A stretch of 64,000 nt of DNA, taken from positions 274,276 through 338,275 of the forward strand of contig DHVZ01000073.1 in NCBI GenBank assembly GCA_002412925.1, read 5' to 3'. This document shows, piece after piece, positions 49,946 to 59,059 of this stretch. Below the pieces are notes generated by a model. That model had not been told where the DNA came from and did not search any database. It saw only the letters and a program-made list of their open reading frames with translations. The stretch comes from Anaerolineales bacterium UBA5195 (GTDB taxonomy: Bacteria > Chloroflexota > Anaerolineae > Anaerolineales > Villigracilaceae). Each line of letters begins with the position of its first letter. Positions within the stretch are counted from its first letter, which is position 1. The position numbers and the translations under genes were made by a program.

Positions 49946-51467
49946 CGTCAAACTCGCCCAGGTAAGTGAGGCCGGGCTGGCCCTCGGGGTTTTGGTAGAC
50001 AGGAATCATTGGGTCGGTGTAATAGGTCTTTTCGAGGACGAGAAAACGCGCGCCAAACCGGCGAGCAAGGGCGCGCACAGATTCAAGGTTTTCATCGGGC
50101 ACAATCAGGGCCGAGCGGCCATTGGCAACAAAATAGCCCGGCGCATTGGCAACAATGACCGCATCTGAGGGCTGCGCGCCATTTTCGACCAGCATTTGCT
50201 CCACGCGGACATAGGTGCGGCGGAACTGGTTCCAGTCGTTTTCAATGAGGGAAACATAAGCCAGGCCAACCGTCAGCGCGGCCATGAACAGTACCAGCGA
50301 AACACGGAACAGGCGCGGGGCTGCGGGTGTAAACCAACCGCGGGCACGCGCCTTGACAACAAGAGCCTCAACGCCAATGACGGCAGCCGTGAACCAGATC
50401 GGCTGGAGTGCTGCCCCGGCATGGAAGAAACTTCCACGCGCACCCGCGAAGGGGAAAATCAGGCTCATCACAAGGAACAGCGCCAGCCAGACCAGCACAG
50501 CCAGCCGGACGCGCAAGTCTTTACGGAGTTTCCACGAACCAATGAGAATAAATGGGAAAAGTAAAATACCCGCCTGCGCCGCAATGGTATTGACGGCATT
50601 AAGCTTTAGGGCCTCGAGGCGGCCTGCGATTGCAGAACTCCAGCCAGCCGCCAGCCAGTTCTGCAGGTTAATCCGATCGGGCGGCCAGGCAAAAGTCTCA
50701 TCGTAACGCGTCATCCACAGAACACGACTGCCCGATGGGGTGAGCGGCGTACCCCAAATAGACATATTGCGTAACATCCAAGGCCCCATGACGAGAAAGT
50801 ATCCGGCCACAAATAGCATGGCTGGGTAGAGAAATGTTGAGAATTTGGGGCGCGGATTTGCTTCGAACCAGAGCAAGAACAAGCCGCCAAGGCCAAAGGC
50901 CAGCCAGATAAGGCCATCGGGACGAGCGAGATTCATCAGGCCGGCAACAACCCCCAACAATAACGAGGGAAATCGTCCGCTGCGTGAAAAGAGCAGGAAA
51001 AAGAGTCCACCCAAAAGCATAAAAAGCCCAAAGTTGTCAGTGGTGGGCATAAAAGGGGCATGATAGCCACAGAACACAGCCAGCAAGCCAGCCGCCAGGG
51101 CGACTTCACGGTGAGGAAAAATCCTTTGGGCCAGCGAGGCTGTGACGGGTGGGACGAAGGCAGCGACCAGAATAAAGCCCAATCGCGCGGCGAAAAAAGT
51201 CTGTTGCCCTGTCAAAAACATCCCGGCCGCAGCCAGAATGGAAGCCAGGGGAAACCAGTAACCGTGCGAATGGTGCGGGAAACCCTGGGGATCGTCCAAA
51301 TAGTTCCAGAGATAATTTTCAGTAAACCCATGCCCCTGAACAAGGCGCAAACCGCCCGCGAAGTAGTAATCGGCATCCATATAACCCGGCGCAGCCTGGA
51401 ACCAGGCAATACCGAGGTTGAACAACAGGCCGAAAATAAACAGGGCGATCAATTCGCGGCGTTTCAT
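49917..51467 (-). CDS. GT-C type membrane glycosyltransferase-like protein
   Basis: A 516-residue multi-helix protein starting MKRRELIALF, one base after the stop of the preceding gene with GGGGATAAG as a possible ribosome binding site. The first loop holds PGYMDADYYFAGGLRLVQGHG with acidic residues, and the fold resembles dolichyl/polyprenyl-phosphate mannosyltransferases. About ten helices, then a soluble C-terminal part from about residue 400 (VRVEQMLVENGAQPSDAV). The acceptor is unknown. Adjoins two similar genes. Confidence 0.65.
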   Translation of the reverse strand: MKRRELIALFIFGLLFNLGIAWFQAAPGYMDADYYFAGGLRLVQGHGFTENYLWNYLDDPQGFPHHSHGYWFPLASILAAAGMFLTGQQTFFAARLGFILVAAFVPPVTASLAQRIFPHREVALAAGLLAVFCGYHAPFMPTTDNFGLFMLLGGLFFLLFSRSGRFPSLLLGVVAGLMNLARPDGLIWLAFGLGGLFLLWFEANPRPKFSTFLYPAMLFVAGYFLVMGPWMLRNMSIWGTPLTPSGSRVLWMTRYDETFAWPPDRINLQNWLAAGWSSAIAGRLEALKLNAVNTIAAQAGILLFPFILIGSWKLRKDLRVRLAVLVWLALFLVMSLIFPFAGARGSFFHAGAALQPIWFTAAVIGVEALVVKARARGWFTPAAPRLFRVSLVLFMAALTVGLAYVSLIENDWNQFRRTYVRVEQMLVENGAQPSDAVIVANAPGYFVANGRSALIVPDENLESVRALARRFGARFLVLEKTYYTDPMIPVYQNPEGQPGLTYLGEFDDVRVFAIQP

Positions 51468-51468
51468 C

Positions 51469-52692
51469 TTATCCCCTCAGCGCAATCTCATCGGCCCACA
51501 TGCGCGCCGGGCGAATGGCCCACCAGCGCACCCAGTAGAGCAGGATGGTAAGAACCAGCGGATACAACAGGATGAAAGCGGACGCCATCCCGCTTAATTG
51601 CGCGGCCCAAAGCGAGAAGAAAATGCCGGCCAGGACAAGGATGGCACCGCCCAGACCAAGCAGCCGCCACCTTTGTACCATTACCGAGAGAACCAGCAAC
51701 ACCCCGGGCAGTGTCAAAACCAACCAGGCCGGGATGGTTGGAAACCCGAGCAAAGGTGTGACCACGGCGGTCAGCGAGACCGTCCAGACCAGCCAGCGGA
51801 CACCTTGCTGGCGGACGGCGCGCCATTCGAGGAATAAGACCGTTAGCGCGCCAATCGCCAGGATCTGGGCCAGACGCGCGCCAATTCCCGGAAACCAGCC
51901 TGAGAGCAGGGAAGCTGTGGTCGGCAAAGCAGCGGCCCGCCAGTTCCCGACCATGGCGCCGAGGAAAGGCAGCGGCCAGGATGGAAGCAAAACAAAGGAA
52001 AAGCCCAGCACAATCATCAGCATCATCCCAAACCCGTAGAGGATGCGCCAGCGCTGCATGGAAACAATCCAGACCAACAGCGCAACAAACACCAGCCCCG
52101 TGGCTTCAAGATTGACGAGGGCCAGGGCAGCCAGCGCCCCGCCCATCTCATCAGCTTCCAGGTCGATGGCCCGCAAAGCGCCAAAGAGCATCAGGGCTTG
52201 CAAGACAATCGAATTTCCAGCCAACAACGCCAAGACAAATGGCATCCAGAAAAAGCTAAAAAAAAGGCTGAAAACCAGGAACAACCAATGCGGTTTCCAG
52301 CGCGCCAATCGAAGCGAGATGAAGACCAGCGCAACCAGGGCGGTTTCGAGAACAATCATCCAGATCGAACGCGCCAGCGCCAGGTCACGAATCCAGCCCA
52401 GGGTGAAAAATAACATCAGGGAATTCAGCGGCAGGTTGACACGATATGGATACTGACCCGGCAGGGCCGGACGCTCATCAATAATTTGCTGGATATCCTG
52501 GCTGGTTTTTTCCCCATAAGGAGACTCGCCGGTGAGCATGAAGTTTTGCGCAGCCTTCCAGGGAACAATAAAATCTGCGCCGCCGGGCACGCGCCGGACA
52601 AAATTCAGATTACCCCAAAAAAGCCCGCCGCCAACGGCTACGGTGAAAAAGAGTAAAAACAGGCCCAGAAAAATATTTCTAGCAATACGCAT
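51469..52692 (-). CDS. GT87-like membrane glycosyltransferase
   Basis: A 407-residue, roughly ten-helix protein with the GT87/DUF2029 start GGADFIVPWKAAQNFMLTGESPYGE, a loop acidic residue (ADF) and RVNLPLNSLMLFFTLGW. Members transfer mannose from polyprenyl phosphate. It heads the run of three GT-C genes (this, 49917-51467, 48455-49945), all on the minus strand with one base or an overlap between them. Confidence 0.7.
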   Translation of the reverse strand: MRIARNIFLGLFLLFFTVAVGGGLFWGNLNFVRRVPGGADFIVPWKAAQNFMLTGESPYGEKTSQDIQQIIDERPALPGQYPYRVNLPLNSLMLFFTLGWIRDLALARSIWMIVLETALVALVFISLRLARWKPHWLFLVFSLFFSFFWMPFVLALLAGNSIVLQALMLFGALRAIDLEADEMGGALAALALVNLEATGLVFVALLVWIVSMQRWRILYGFGMMLMIVLGFSFVLLPSWPLPFLGAMVGNWRAAALPTTASLLSGWFPGIGARLAQILAIGALTVLFLEWRAVRQQGVRWLVWTVSLTAVVTPLLGFPTIPAWLVLTLPGVLLVLSVMVQRWRLLGLGGAILVLAGIFFSLWAAQLSGMASAFILLYPLVLTILLYWVRWWAIRPARMWADEIALRG

Positions 52693-52741
52693 CGCTTTAT
52701 TTTACCAGCCCACCGGTGTCACAGAAATCTGAATAACCACG

Positions 52742-53632
52742 CTAGCTTGAGGATGGCTCGGACATGCGCAAGTGGAATTCTTTGGCCTGGGCCAGGATTA
52801 CGGCGAGCAGAATCAAGCCGCAGCCTGTCAACTGCACCGGAAGCAGCACCTCGCCAACAAGCAACCAGCCAAAAAACGCTGCAAAAACGGCTTCCAGGCT
52901 GAGAATCAGGGCGGCGTCCCCCGCCGGAGTATGCTTCTGGGCCATGACCTGTAAGGTGAACCCTACCGCCACCGAAAAAATACCGGTGTAGATGGCGCTG
53001 GGCATAATCGCCAGGAAATCCGCCCGCGACGGATGCTCGAAGAACAGTCCAACCAGCAGGCTGAGCACACCTGCCACGAAGAATTGTCCGCTGGCATAAC
53101 CAAGCGGAGGCAGGCGTCTTGCAAAACGTCCAATGATCACCACGTGCAAGGCCCAAAAAAGCGAACTGGCTCCCACCCACAGGTCGCCAACCATTAAGCG
53201 CAGGGAGCCGCCGGTACTGAGCAAAAAACCGCCAATAATGGCCAGCACCACCGCGACCAGCAGTAAGACGGAGGGCTTCTCACCCCAACCCAGCCACAAG
53301 ATGAACGGCACAACCACCACGTACAGGCTGGTGATGAACCCGGCGTTGCCAGCCGTGGTCGTCACGAGGCCGATCATCTGCAATGCGACGGCAAAGAAGA
53401 GAATCACGCCTGTCAGCAGGATCATGATCAGGTGCGTCTTTTCAATCCGCTCTTTTTGCCAGAGCGACAAGGGGAAAAGGAGAGCCGCGCCCAGTAACAG
53501 GCGCAAAGCATTGAGATAGTGAACAACATTGTGTTCGAGGGCAATTCGAAAAACGGCAAAAGCCGTGCCCCAGAAGACGGTGACCAGCAACAATGTAAGG
53601 TCAGCTTTGAGGCGATCAGAGAAACGAAGCAT
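52742..53632 (-). CDS. EamA/DMT-family transporter
   Basis: A 296-residue permease with ten helices in two EamA repeats of about 140 residues each: start LLLVTVFWGTAFAVFRIAL, then the loop and FFAVALQMIGLVTTTAGNAGFITSLYVVVVPF, and the second copy LWVGASSLFWALHVVIIGRF. Drug/metabolite transporters of this group export amino acids, drugs or metabolites. Starts three bases after alaX, so the pair is an operon. Confidence 0.88.
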   Translation of the reverse strand: MLRFSDRLKADLTLLLVTVFWGTAFAVFRIALEHNVVHYLNALRLLLGAALLFPLSLWQKERIEKTHLIMILLTGVILFFAVALQMIGLVTTTAGNAGFITSLYVVVVPFILWLGWGEKPSVLLLVAVVLAIIGGFLLSTGGSLRLMVGDLWVGASSLFWALHVVIIGRFARRLPPLGYASGQFFVAGVLSLLVGLFFEHPSRADFLAIMPSAIYTGIFSVAVGFTLQVMAQKHTPAGDAALILSLEAVFAAFFGWLLVGEVLLPVQLTGCGLILLAVILAQAKEFHLRMSEPSSS

Positions 53633-53635
53633 CAG

Positions 53636-54361
53636 TTAGTTTTCTTCTATGGCAAGATAAATGCGCTTGTTGATCGCGCCCTTGGATTTGTAGTCAGTTA
53701 CCCTGACCCTGCCTACTTCGGAGGTGTTCCTGACGTGCGTGCCGCCATCGGCCTGCAAATCCAACCCGATAATTTCCACCGTACGGACCTGGGTGATGCC
53801 TTCGGGCAGCAGGTTGATCTTGGTGCGGATCAGGTCGGGAATCTGGAAGGCTGCTTCGCGCGGCAGGATTTTTACATGCAAATCACGCGCATTGGCAATT
53901 TCCACATTCACCGCGGCTTCGATGTCGTGGACAAGCTCGGCCTGCATACGCTCGAACTCGAAATCCATACGCCCGGCCAGCGGTTCCATGTCCCCGCCTG
54001 TGACCAGCGCGCCGTAATCACGGAAAACCGTTCCGCAGAGAATGTGCAGGGCCGTGTGCGTACGCATCAGCTTGTAACGGCGCTCCCAATCGATGATGCC
54101 ATGCGCAGAACTGCCAACCACTGGAAGGACCGCCTCCCCGCCAAGAAAGTGGAGCACATCGTCACCCTGTTTTTTGACCTTGGTAACAGGGAAATCTACA
54201 CCCAAAATCGTCAGCACACCAAAATCACACGGTTGGCCGCCCCCACCCGGGTAAAAAACAGAACGGTCGAGGACAATTGCGCGGTTTTCCACGTCGACGG
54301 CAGTAATCTTCGCGTCAAATTCCTTGAGATAAGCATCGGTTTGATACAAAAGCTCGGTCAT
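53636..54361 (-). CDS. AlaX-type alanyl-tRNA editing protein
   Basis: A 241-residue AlaX (start MTELLYQTDAYL at 54361 with AGGAGG before it). AlaX hydrolyses Ser or Gly wrongly attached to tRNA-Ala. Seen: VFYPGGGGQPCDFG (glycine-rich motif 39-42 of the medium AlaX-M type), MRTHTALHIL (zinc His102, His106) and LQADGGTHVRNTSEVG, where the usual CGGTH Cys is Asp, as in part of this family. It is co-transcribed with the DMT transporter. An element of the 62-63 bp palindromic family lies in its leader. Confidence 0.87.
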   Translation of the reverse strand: MTELLYQTDAYLKEFDAKITAVDVENRAIVLDRSVFYPGGGGQPCDFGVLTILGVDFPVTKVKKQGDDVLHFLGGEAVLPVVGSSAHGIIDWERRYKLMRTHTALHILCGTVFRDYGALVTGGDMEPLAGRMDFEFERMQAELVHDIEAAVNVEIANARDLHVKILPREAAFQIPDLIRTKINLLPEGITQVRTVEIIGLDLQADGGTHVRNTSEVGRVRVTDYKSKGAINKRIYLAIEEN

Positions 54362-54380
54362 GGTTCCTCCTGGGCAATAA

Positions 54381-54443
54381 GGTGACAGCCACTTTCGCCC
54401 ACTCCGCTTCACTACGGGGTGCGACACAAAAGTGACTGTCACC
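54381..54443. repeat. 62-63 bp palindromic element, copy 1
   Basis: Ends GGTGACAGCCACTTTCG (54381-54397) and its inverted match reading GGTGACAGTCACTTTTG on the other strand (54443-54427), 15 of 17 matches. The centre includes CCCACTCCGCTTCACTACGGGGT. It is homologous along its full length to the copy at 63584-63646 read in reverse, including the 23-base core with 18 matches. It lies between the Lys6DH-like stop and the alaX start. Confidence 0.75.
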
Positions 54444-54453
54444 TGTCTACAGT

Positions 54454-55611
54454 TTACTCGACTTTCACCGTCCATTCAATGCCGCGCTTGCGGATTTCGT
54501 CCAAGATGTCGCTGGCGCTGACGGTTTCCATGCGGTGCGCGCCGGGAGCGATTTTCCCGCGCGCCTGGAATCCCATCATCAGGGCGCAGTGCCAGCCAGT
54601 CAGCCGTTCCATGCCGGTGAAGCCAGTCACGGGGTCGTAGCGGTCGATCAGGTCGAGCGTCACGCGCGTTTCCTGTCCATTTTTCTCGCCGACCCCGACG
54701 GCCCGCATGACGCAGATGTCGTCCACCACGGGCGCAGTAATCTTGCCTTCGAGCAATTTATGATAGAAGTGGCGCGGGATAACCTGCATCCCGTCCACCT
54801 CGACCGGCTCTTCAGAGAATAATCCCAGGCGCTTATAGCCTTCGAAGGTCTCAAAGTGGCCGGGGTAACGCAAAACCTTATTCTCATAGCGCTGCAGCTT
54901 GCCCAGGTGCGTTTCCGCGGTGGTGGACATGCTGCCAGAGATGACAAAAGCCTCCAGCTTGCCAAGCGGCGGGAAGTCGATGATTTCGCGCTCGGTGAAG
55001 GTCGGGACGAGGGTAATCTTCCCATCCCGGATAAAGGTCGCCTCGCGGTCGTATTCATTCGTCAGGCCGTTCAGGTGGAAGGTGCAGAGGTAATTCCAGG
55101 GCGGGGTGGGGTTCTTGGGCAGCCCGGCATCGTAGAGATAGACTTCGCGGGGCTTGTCCAACGCATCCATGACGTAGACGCCCATGTTATTGATCAGGCC
55201 CGGTCCCATGCCGCAATCAGGCAAAACACTCACCCCAGCCTTTTTGGCCGCTTCGTCGAGTTTTAACTGCGCCCAAACGACCTCCTGGTTGCCGCCCATG
55301 TCGCACAGGCTGACGCCCGCCTCGATGCAGGCCTGGGTAATGCCTACGTTGAAATAGTAGGTGACAGCGCTGAGGGCAACGTGGGCGCCCTTTAAAAGGG
55401 AGACAAGCGCCGGGTAGTCGGAGGCGTCCAGTTGAAGACCCCGGGCCACCTCCCGGCCAATGAGACGGTTGATCCGGTCAGCGGCAGAATCCGCTCTCGA
55501 TTTATCCAGATCCGCCATGACAAGGCTCTCGGCCTCGCCGAATTTCGCCAGGTCATACGCAGCAGCCGTTCCCTGGCGGCCCGAACCAATCACAACATAT
55601 CGATATTGCAT
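54454..55611 (-). CDS. Saccharopine-dehydrogenase family (lysine-6-dehydrogenase-like)
   Basis: A 385-residue protein (start MQYRYVVIGSG at 55611, RBS GGAGGA). It has the Rossmann start VVIGSGRQGTAAAYDL, then SLVMADLDKSRA, GVSLCDMGGNQ, VLPDCGMGPGLINNM, and the C-terminal SGSMSTTAETHLGKLQRYENKVLRYPGH. These phrases resemble known L-lysine 6-dehydrogenases rather than saccharopine synthases, so oxidative deamination of lysine or a related amine is plausible. The substrate is not proven. NAD(P) is expected. A terminator-type hairpin (55634-55658) belongs to the next unit. Confidence 0.78.
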   Translation of the reverse strand: MQYRYVVIGSGRQGTAAAYDLAKFGEAESLVMADLDKSRADSAADRINRLIGREVARGLQLDASDYPALVSLLKGAHVALSAVTYYFNVGITQACIEAGVSLCDMGGNQEVVWAQLKLDEAAKKAGVSVLPDCGMGPGLINNMGVYVMDALDKPREVYLYDAGLPKNPTPPWNYLCTFHLNGLTNEYDREATFIRDGKITLVPTFTEREIIDFPPLGKLEAFVISGSMSTTAETHLGKLQRYENKVLRYPGHFETFEGYKRLGLFSEEPVEVDGMQVIPRHFYHKLLEGKITAPVVDDICVMRAVGVGEKNGQETRVTLDLIDRYDPVTGFTGMERLTGWHCALMMGFQARGKIAPGAHRMETVSASDILDEIRKRGIEWTVKVE

Positions 55612-55633
55612 GTGTCCTCCAAGTTTTCTCAAA

Positions 55634-55658
55634 AAAACACCCCAAAACGGGGTGTTTT
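55634..55658 (-). terminator. Terminator of the HerA gene
   Basis: AAAACACCCC (55634-55643), five-base loop, GGGGTGTTTT (55649-55658); on the minus strand it continues TTT, giving a U tract of seven. Closes the minus-strand HerA gene that ends at 55680. Confidence 0.85.
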
Positions 55659-55679
55659 CGTTTAAATTAAGGAAACAGC

Positions 55680-58115
55680 TTACCAGGCGGGCGCGTCGTT
55701 CCGGAAAGGCGTCCAAACCAACGCAACAAGCTGAACATTGATATCCGTCTTTTTAGGGTTGATGATCACCGTTTCGAGAGATTCTGTGGCGGGGTCGATT
55801 TTGCTTTCAAGCGCATCTGATTCGTCTTTGAACTGTGCATTCAGCTCTTCGAGCTGGCTTTTGTAAGTCTCAACGCTCTCTTTGGCGCGCGCCACATCGC
55901 CCTGCTGCTGCATCGAGCGGCTGACACCCTTAAAGGCGCTGGAGGCTTTGCTGATGTTCGAAGCGCTTGCAATTTTTCGACCTGTAAACGCGCCCAGCAG
56001 GGTCGCACCAAAAGAGAGCGCAGTCTGCATCTTGGCCTGGTTGGCCTGGTCAGCTTCGCGCTGGACGGCTTGCTCAGCCTTGCGAACCTTTTCTTGCAAG
56101 GCGGTTATTTTTGCGGCATATTTTCTGCGCAAGTCTTCAACTTGTTGGTCGCGATGTTCCCGAGCCGTCTGCTGGAGCCGCACCCGGAAATCGCGCTCGG
56201 CTTCATCCGGTTTCGAAAGCTGGTTCAGGCTGGGGCTGCGCAGAAGTTGAAGCGATTGAACGCCATAAACCCAACCGACAAAATCCTTGTTCCACTCGGC
56301 AAAGTTTTTGGCTTTCAGGGCTGCGCCGGGCAAATCTCCGAATTTGATACCCTGGGCAGGGTTTCTTTCAAGATCGTTGAGCGAAAAATCCGCTTCCTGG
56401 GCGTCGTCCCAACTGACAGCAACCACCTGATCACGAATCGGTGTCATCGCGATAACGTCGCGAGAGGTATCAACCTTGGATTTCGCATCGCTAAACCGGA
56501 CCTTGGCGCCGCCGACCAGCATCGGCTGGTAAACCACTCCAGCGCCGCTGCCCCTGAGGGGGACAAAATACTGGGGCACATCGGCCGGCAGGGTCGGCTG
56601 GACACCAGAAAAGCCCGCCGGGGCGGGCGCAGCCTGGGCCGAGGCAACACTGGCCGCGACAGCCGTGGAAACCGGAGCGGCAACAGGCGTGGCTGACCCT
56701 TTTTTATAAGGATCCATCAACTGCTTGATTTGAGAACGAGTCAGGGGGCCGCGCAGATATGACAGGCACCAGCGCGTTTGGAAAACAACCGGTTCATCTT
56801 CGTGGGTATTGTTCATCAGGAAAACACGGCTGCCGAGACTGGCTAAAAGCTGCTCCATTTTCTGGCGGTTAAAATTGCTCCCGGCGCTGGCAGCCGCGCC
56901 TTCAAGCCCTTCCATGACCCGCGCTTTATCACGCTCTGTTTGCAAGCGGCCAATGAACCAGGTGCCGGTATTGGAAAGCCCTTTGTAATCGAGATCAACC
57001 GGGTTTTGGGTGGCCAAAACCACGCCCACGCCAAAAGCGCGCGCTTGCTTCAGCAAGGTCAACAAAGGCCTTTTCGAGGGCGGATTGGCTGTTGGCGGGA
57101 AATACCCAAAAATTTCATCCATGTAGACCAGCGCGCGCAGGCTGGTGGTGCCGGGTTGGGTGCGCATCCAGCCTAAAATCTGATTGAGCAGCATCGAGAC
57201 AAAGAACATGCGCTCGTTATCAGGGAGATGCGCCACCGAGAAAATCGCCACGCGCGGCTTGCCCTGGGGAGTGTAGAGAATCTGGCCAATATCGAGCGGG
57301 ACACCCTCCAGCCAGGCATTAAATCCGGGTGAGGCCAAGAGGTTGTTGAGCGCCATCACCAGACCAAAACGGTCTTTGGATGGGTAAAAAGACTCCAAAT
57401 CAAGCACGCCAACCTTGGTAACCGGCGGGTTCTGGATTTGTCCAATCAAGGCGGCTATATCCAAGTCCTGTCCGCGCTGCCACATCTGGCCGATAAGCGT
57501 GGAAATCAGGATGTGTTCACGGCTTTGGAGCGGGTCGGCTGAAATATTGAGCAAACCAAGCAGGCTGGTAACCGTCGTGGCGATGCGCTCTTGCAGCAAT
57601 TCACCATCCTCCATAATTTCGGCGGGCGGAGCCGCAAAAGACTTGAGAATGGAAACCGGCACCCCGGCGCTACTGCCAGGCGTATAAATCACAAACTCAG
57701 CCGAATCTCGCAAACGCTGAATCCGTTCACCGCTCTGGGCCCAGTCAGCCAGGCCTTTTTGCCAGAGGGCCGCCTGCTGGTTGGCATAATCCTGCGCCGA
57801 GAGGCCTTTGCGCGTTGCGTCTTCGGGATTGATCCACGGCAAGAAATCCTCGCCGCGCAGCTGGGGGAAATTCAGCAGGAGATTCGTCAGATCACCCTTG
57901 GGGTCGATCAAAATGGAGGGGACGCCATCAATCGCAGCTTCTTCAATCAAGTCGATGCAGAGGCCGGTCTTGCCGCTGCCGGTCATCCCCACCGCGATGG
58001 CGTGCGTGACCAGATCCCGCGAGTCATACAACAACAGATTATCTTGGATTTTTTTGGCTTCCAAATCATATTCGCGGCCTAAATAAAAAACGCCAAGCTT
58101 CTCATAATCTTCCAT
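55680..58115 (-). CDS. HerA-like ATPase with C-terminal coiled coil
   Basis: An 811-residue protein with ribosome binding site GGAGGAGA. N-terminal HerA/FtsK-type ATPase core with AVGMTGSGKTGLCIDLIEEAA (Walker A 43-50), ILIDPKGDLTNLLLNF, ALVYMDEIFGYFPP (Walker B and the acidic residue), GVVLATQNPVDLDYKGLSNTGTWFIGRL (sensor). Then a Pro/Ala-rich linker (about 465-510), a mixed region and a long coiled coil (about 640-770) with charged heptads. HerA proteins are DNA translocases that act with nucleases in repair or phage defence, but this group (DUF853-like) is widespread and its partner is not next door. Cytosolic. A TATAAT box (58193-58198, minus) could be its -10. Confidence 0.82.
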   Translation of the reverse strand: MEDYEKLGVFYLGREYDLEAKKIQDNLLLYDSRDLVTHAIAVGMTGSGKTGLCIDLIEEAAIDGVPSILIDPKGDLTNLLLNFPQLRGEDFLPWINPEDATRKGLSAQDYANQQAALWQKGLADWAQSGERIQRLRDSAEFVIYTPGSSAGVPVSILKSFAAPPAEIMEDGELLQERIATTVTSLLGLLNISADPLQSREHILISTLIGQMWQRGQDLDIAALIGQIQNPPVTKVGVLDLESFYPSKDRFGLVMALNNLLASPGFNAWLEGVPLDIGQILYTPQGKPRVAIFSVAHLPDNERMFFVSMLLNQILGWMRTQPGTTSLRALVYMDEIFGYFPPTANPPSKRPLLTLLKQARAFGVGVVLATQNPVDLDYKGLSNTGTWFIGRLQTERDKARVMEGLEGAAASAGSNFNRQKMEQLLASLGSRVFLMNNTHEDEPVVFQTRWCLSYLRGPLTRSQIKQLMDPYKKGSATPVAAPVSTAVAASVASAQAAPAPAGFSGVQPTLPADVPQYFVPLRGSGAGVVYQPMLVGGAKVRFSDAKSKVDTSRDVIAMTPIRDQVVAVSWDDAQEADFSLNDLERNPAQGIKFGDLPGAALKAKNFAEWNKDFVGWVYGVQSLQLLRSPSLNQLSKPDEAERDFRVRLQQTAREHRDQQVEDLRRKYAAKITALQEKVRKAEQAVQREADQANQAKMQTALSFGATLLGAFTGRKIASASNISKASSAFKGVSRSMQQQGDVARAKESVETYKSQLEELNAQFKDESDALESKIDPATESLETVIINPKKTDINVQLVALVWTPFRNDAPAW

Positions 58116-58328
58116 GATCTCTCCTCCGGCAAATAGAGATGGTTTTTAAATTCACGAAACCCCTTGGAGAATTTTCGCGAAGTACTGATTTGATTATATA
58201 CCAAGAAATCCCACCTTGTTTTCGAGGTTATCAAGCTCTTTAAGGATTTTCGTGGAAAATCCCGGAGATCCTGTCATAAAATCCACAGTAAGTCGATGAG
58301 CATTTCAACCGGCAAGAATAACAGGAAT

Positions 58329-58354
58329 AAAAAAAGCCGGGCATCCTGCCCGGC
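58329..58354 (-). terminator. Terminator of the DUF4332 gene
   Basis: GCCGGGCA (58336-58343), TCC, TGCCCGGC (58347-58354), with AAAAAAA before it on the plus strand, so on the minus strand a U tract follows the hairpin. Confidence 0.88.
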
Positions 58355-58370
58355 AATGGTTCAGCAAAAC

Positions 58371-58775
58371 CTAGTATTCAACAACTCTCGGGAGCGCTTT
58401 TGCAAATTCGACCCACCCCGAAACCTGGCTGAGCGCAGGAAGTTTGCGCACAAGCTTTTTCTCAGCGTTGACTTCTTCCATCTTCTTGAACAAGTTTTCA
58501 GCCTTGCGCTGGGCCAACTCGACAACCGTGTCGACGCCGGCTTTTTCAAGCAAGTCTGAATATTCCTCGCCAATTCCACTAACGCGGAACAGGTCTGCGC
58601 GGTTGACCCATTTCAGGATCAAGGCATCGCTGATGCCAGTGGCTGCAACCAACGCCTTGCGGCCTTTCACCGTTGCGCCGCTCTTCAGCAAGGCTTCAAT
58701 ACTACCCACCCCGGCAGCATTCAGTTTTTCTGCGTAAGTGCCGCCAATACCTTCTATTTTACTGAGTGCAGTCAT
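58371..58775 (-). CDS. DUF4332 helix-hairpin-helix protein
   Basis: A 134-residue protein (start MTALSKIEGIGG at 58775 with AAAGGAGAT). DUF4332 proteins hold paired helix-hairpin-helix-like units: seen IEGIGGTYAEKLNAAGVGSIEALLKSG and VSGIGEEYSDLLEKAGVDTVVELAQ, both with GIG loops that bind nucleic-acid backbones. It probably binds DNA or works with a partner. Ends at a clean terminator. Confidence 0.75.
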   Translation of the reverse strand: MTALSKIEGIGGTYAEKLNAAGVGSIEALLKSGATVKGRKALVAATGISDALILKWVNRADLFRVSGIGEEYSDLLEKAGVDTVVELAQRKAENLFKKMEEVNAEKKLVRKLPALSQVSGWVEFAKALPRVVEY

Positions 58776-58898
58776 GCTTGATCTCCTTTTGAAAGATATG
58801 GTCGAATGATGATTAGTCATCATTATTATACAGGTTTTCCATGTATGGTTGTTGCAAAAATACAAACACTCCGGGAAAAACAGCAGACCTCTTGCAAA

Positions 58899-58978
58899 AC
58901 CGTCCCGAAGGCTTTTTCTATGCGATTCTCGACGTTAATCCTAGCCTTCGGGACGGTTCGCAAACGCCCAGAATCGCA
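58899..58978. repeat. Nested palindromic element
   Basis: ACCGTCCCGAAGGCT (58899-58913) is an exact inverted copy of AGCCTTCGGGACGGT (58943-58957). A second, interleaved pair is TGCGATTCT (58921-58929) and AGAATCGCA (58970-58978). Both pairs cannot form at once in a simple fold unless it is a pseudoknot-like arrangement. The element lies upstream of the gene at 59060. Its CGTCCCG core is shared with the hairpin at 12387-12429. Confidence 0.55.
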
Positions 58979-59021
58979 CTTTTGCAAAAGATCAAATATA
59001 TCTTTTTGTGCCGTTTTTCTT

Positions 59022-59027
59022 TATAAT
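59022..59027 (+). promoter_or_regulatory. -10 box before the gene at 59060
   Basis: A perfect TATAAT at 59022-59027 with a weak -35 region in a T-rich stretch (58999-59012). The start of transcription near 59034 leaves a 25-base leader with AAGGAGAT. Confidence 0.5.
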
Positions 59028-59059
59028 GAATTTATACCAACCCATCAAGGAGATTTGCC

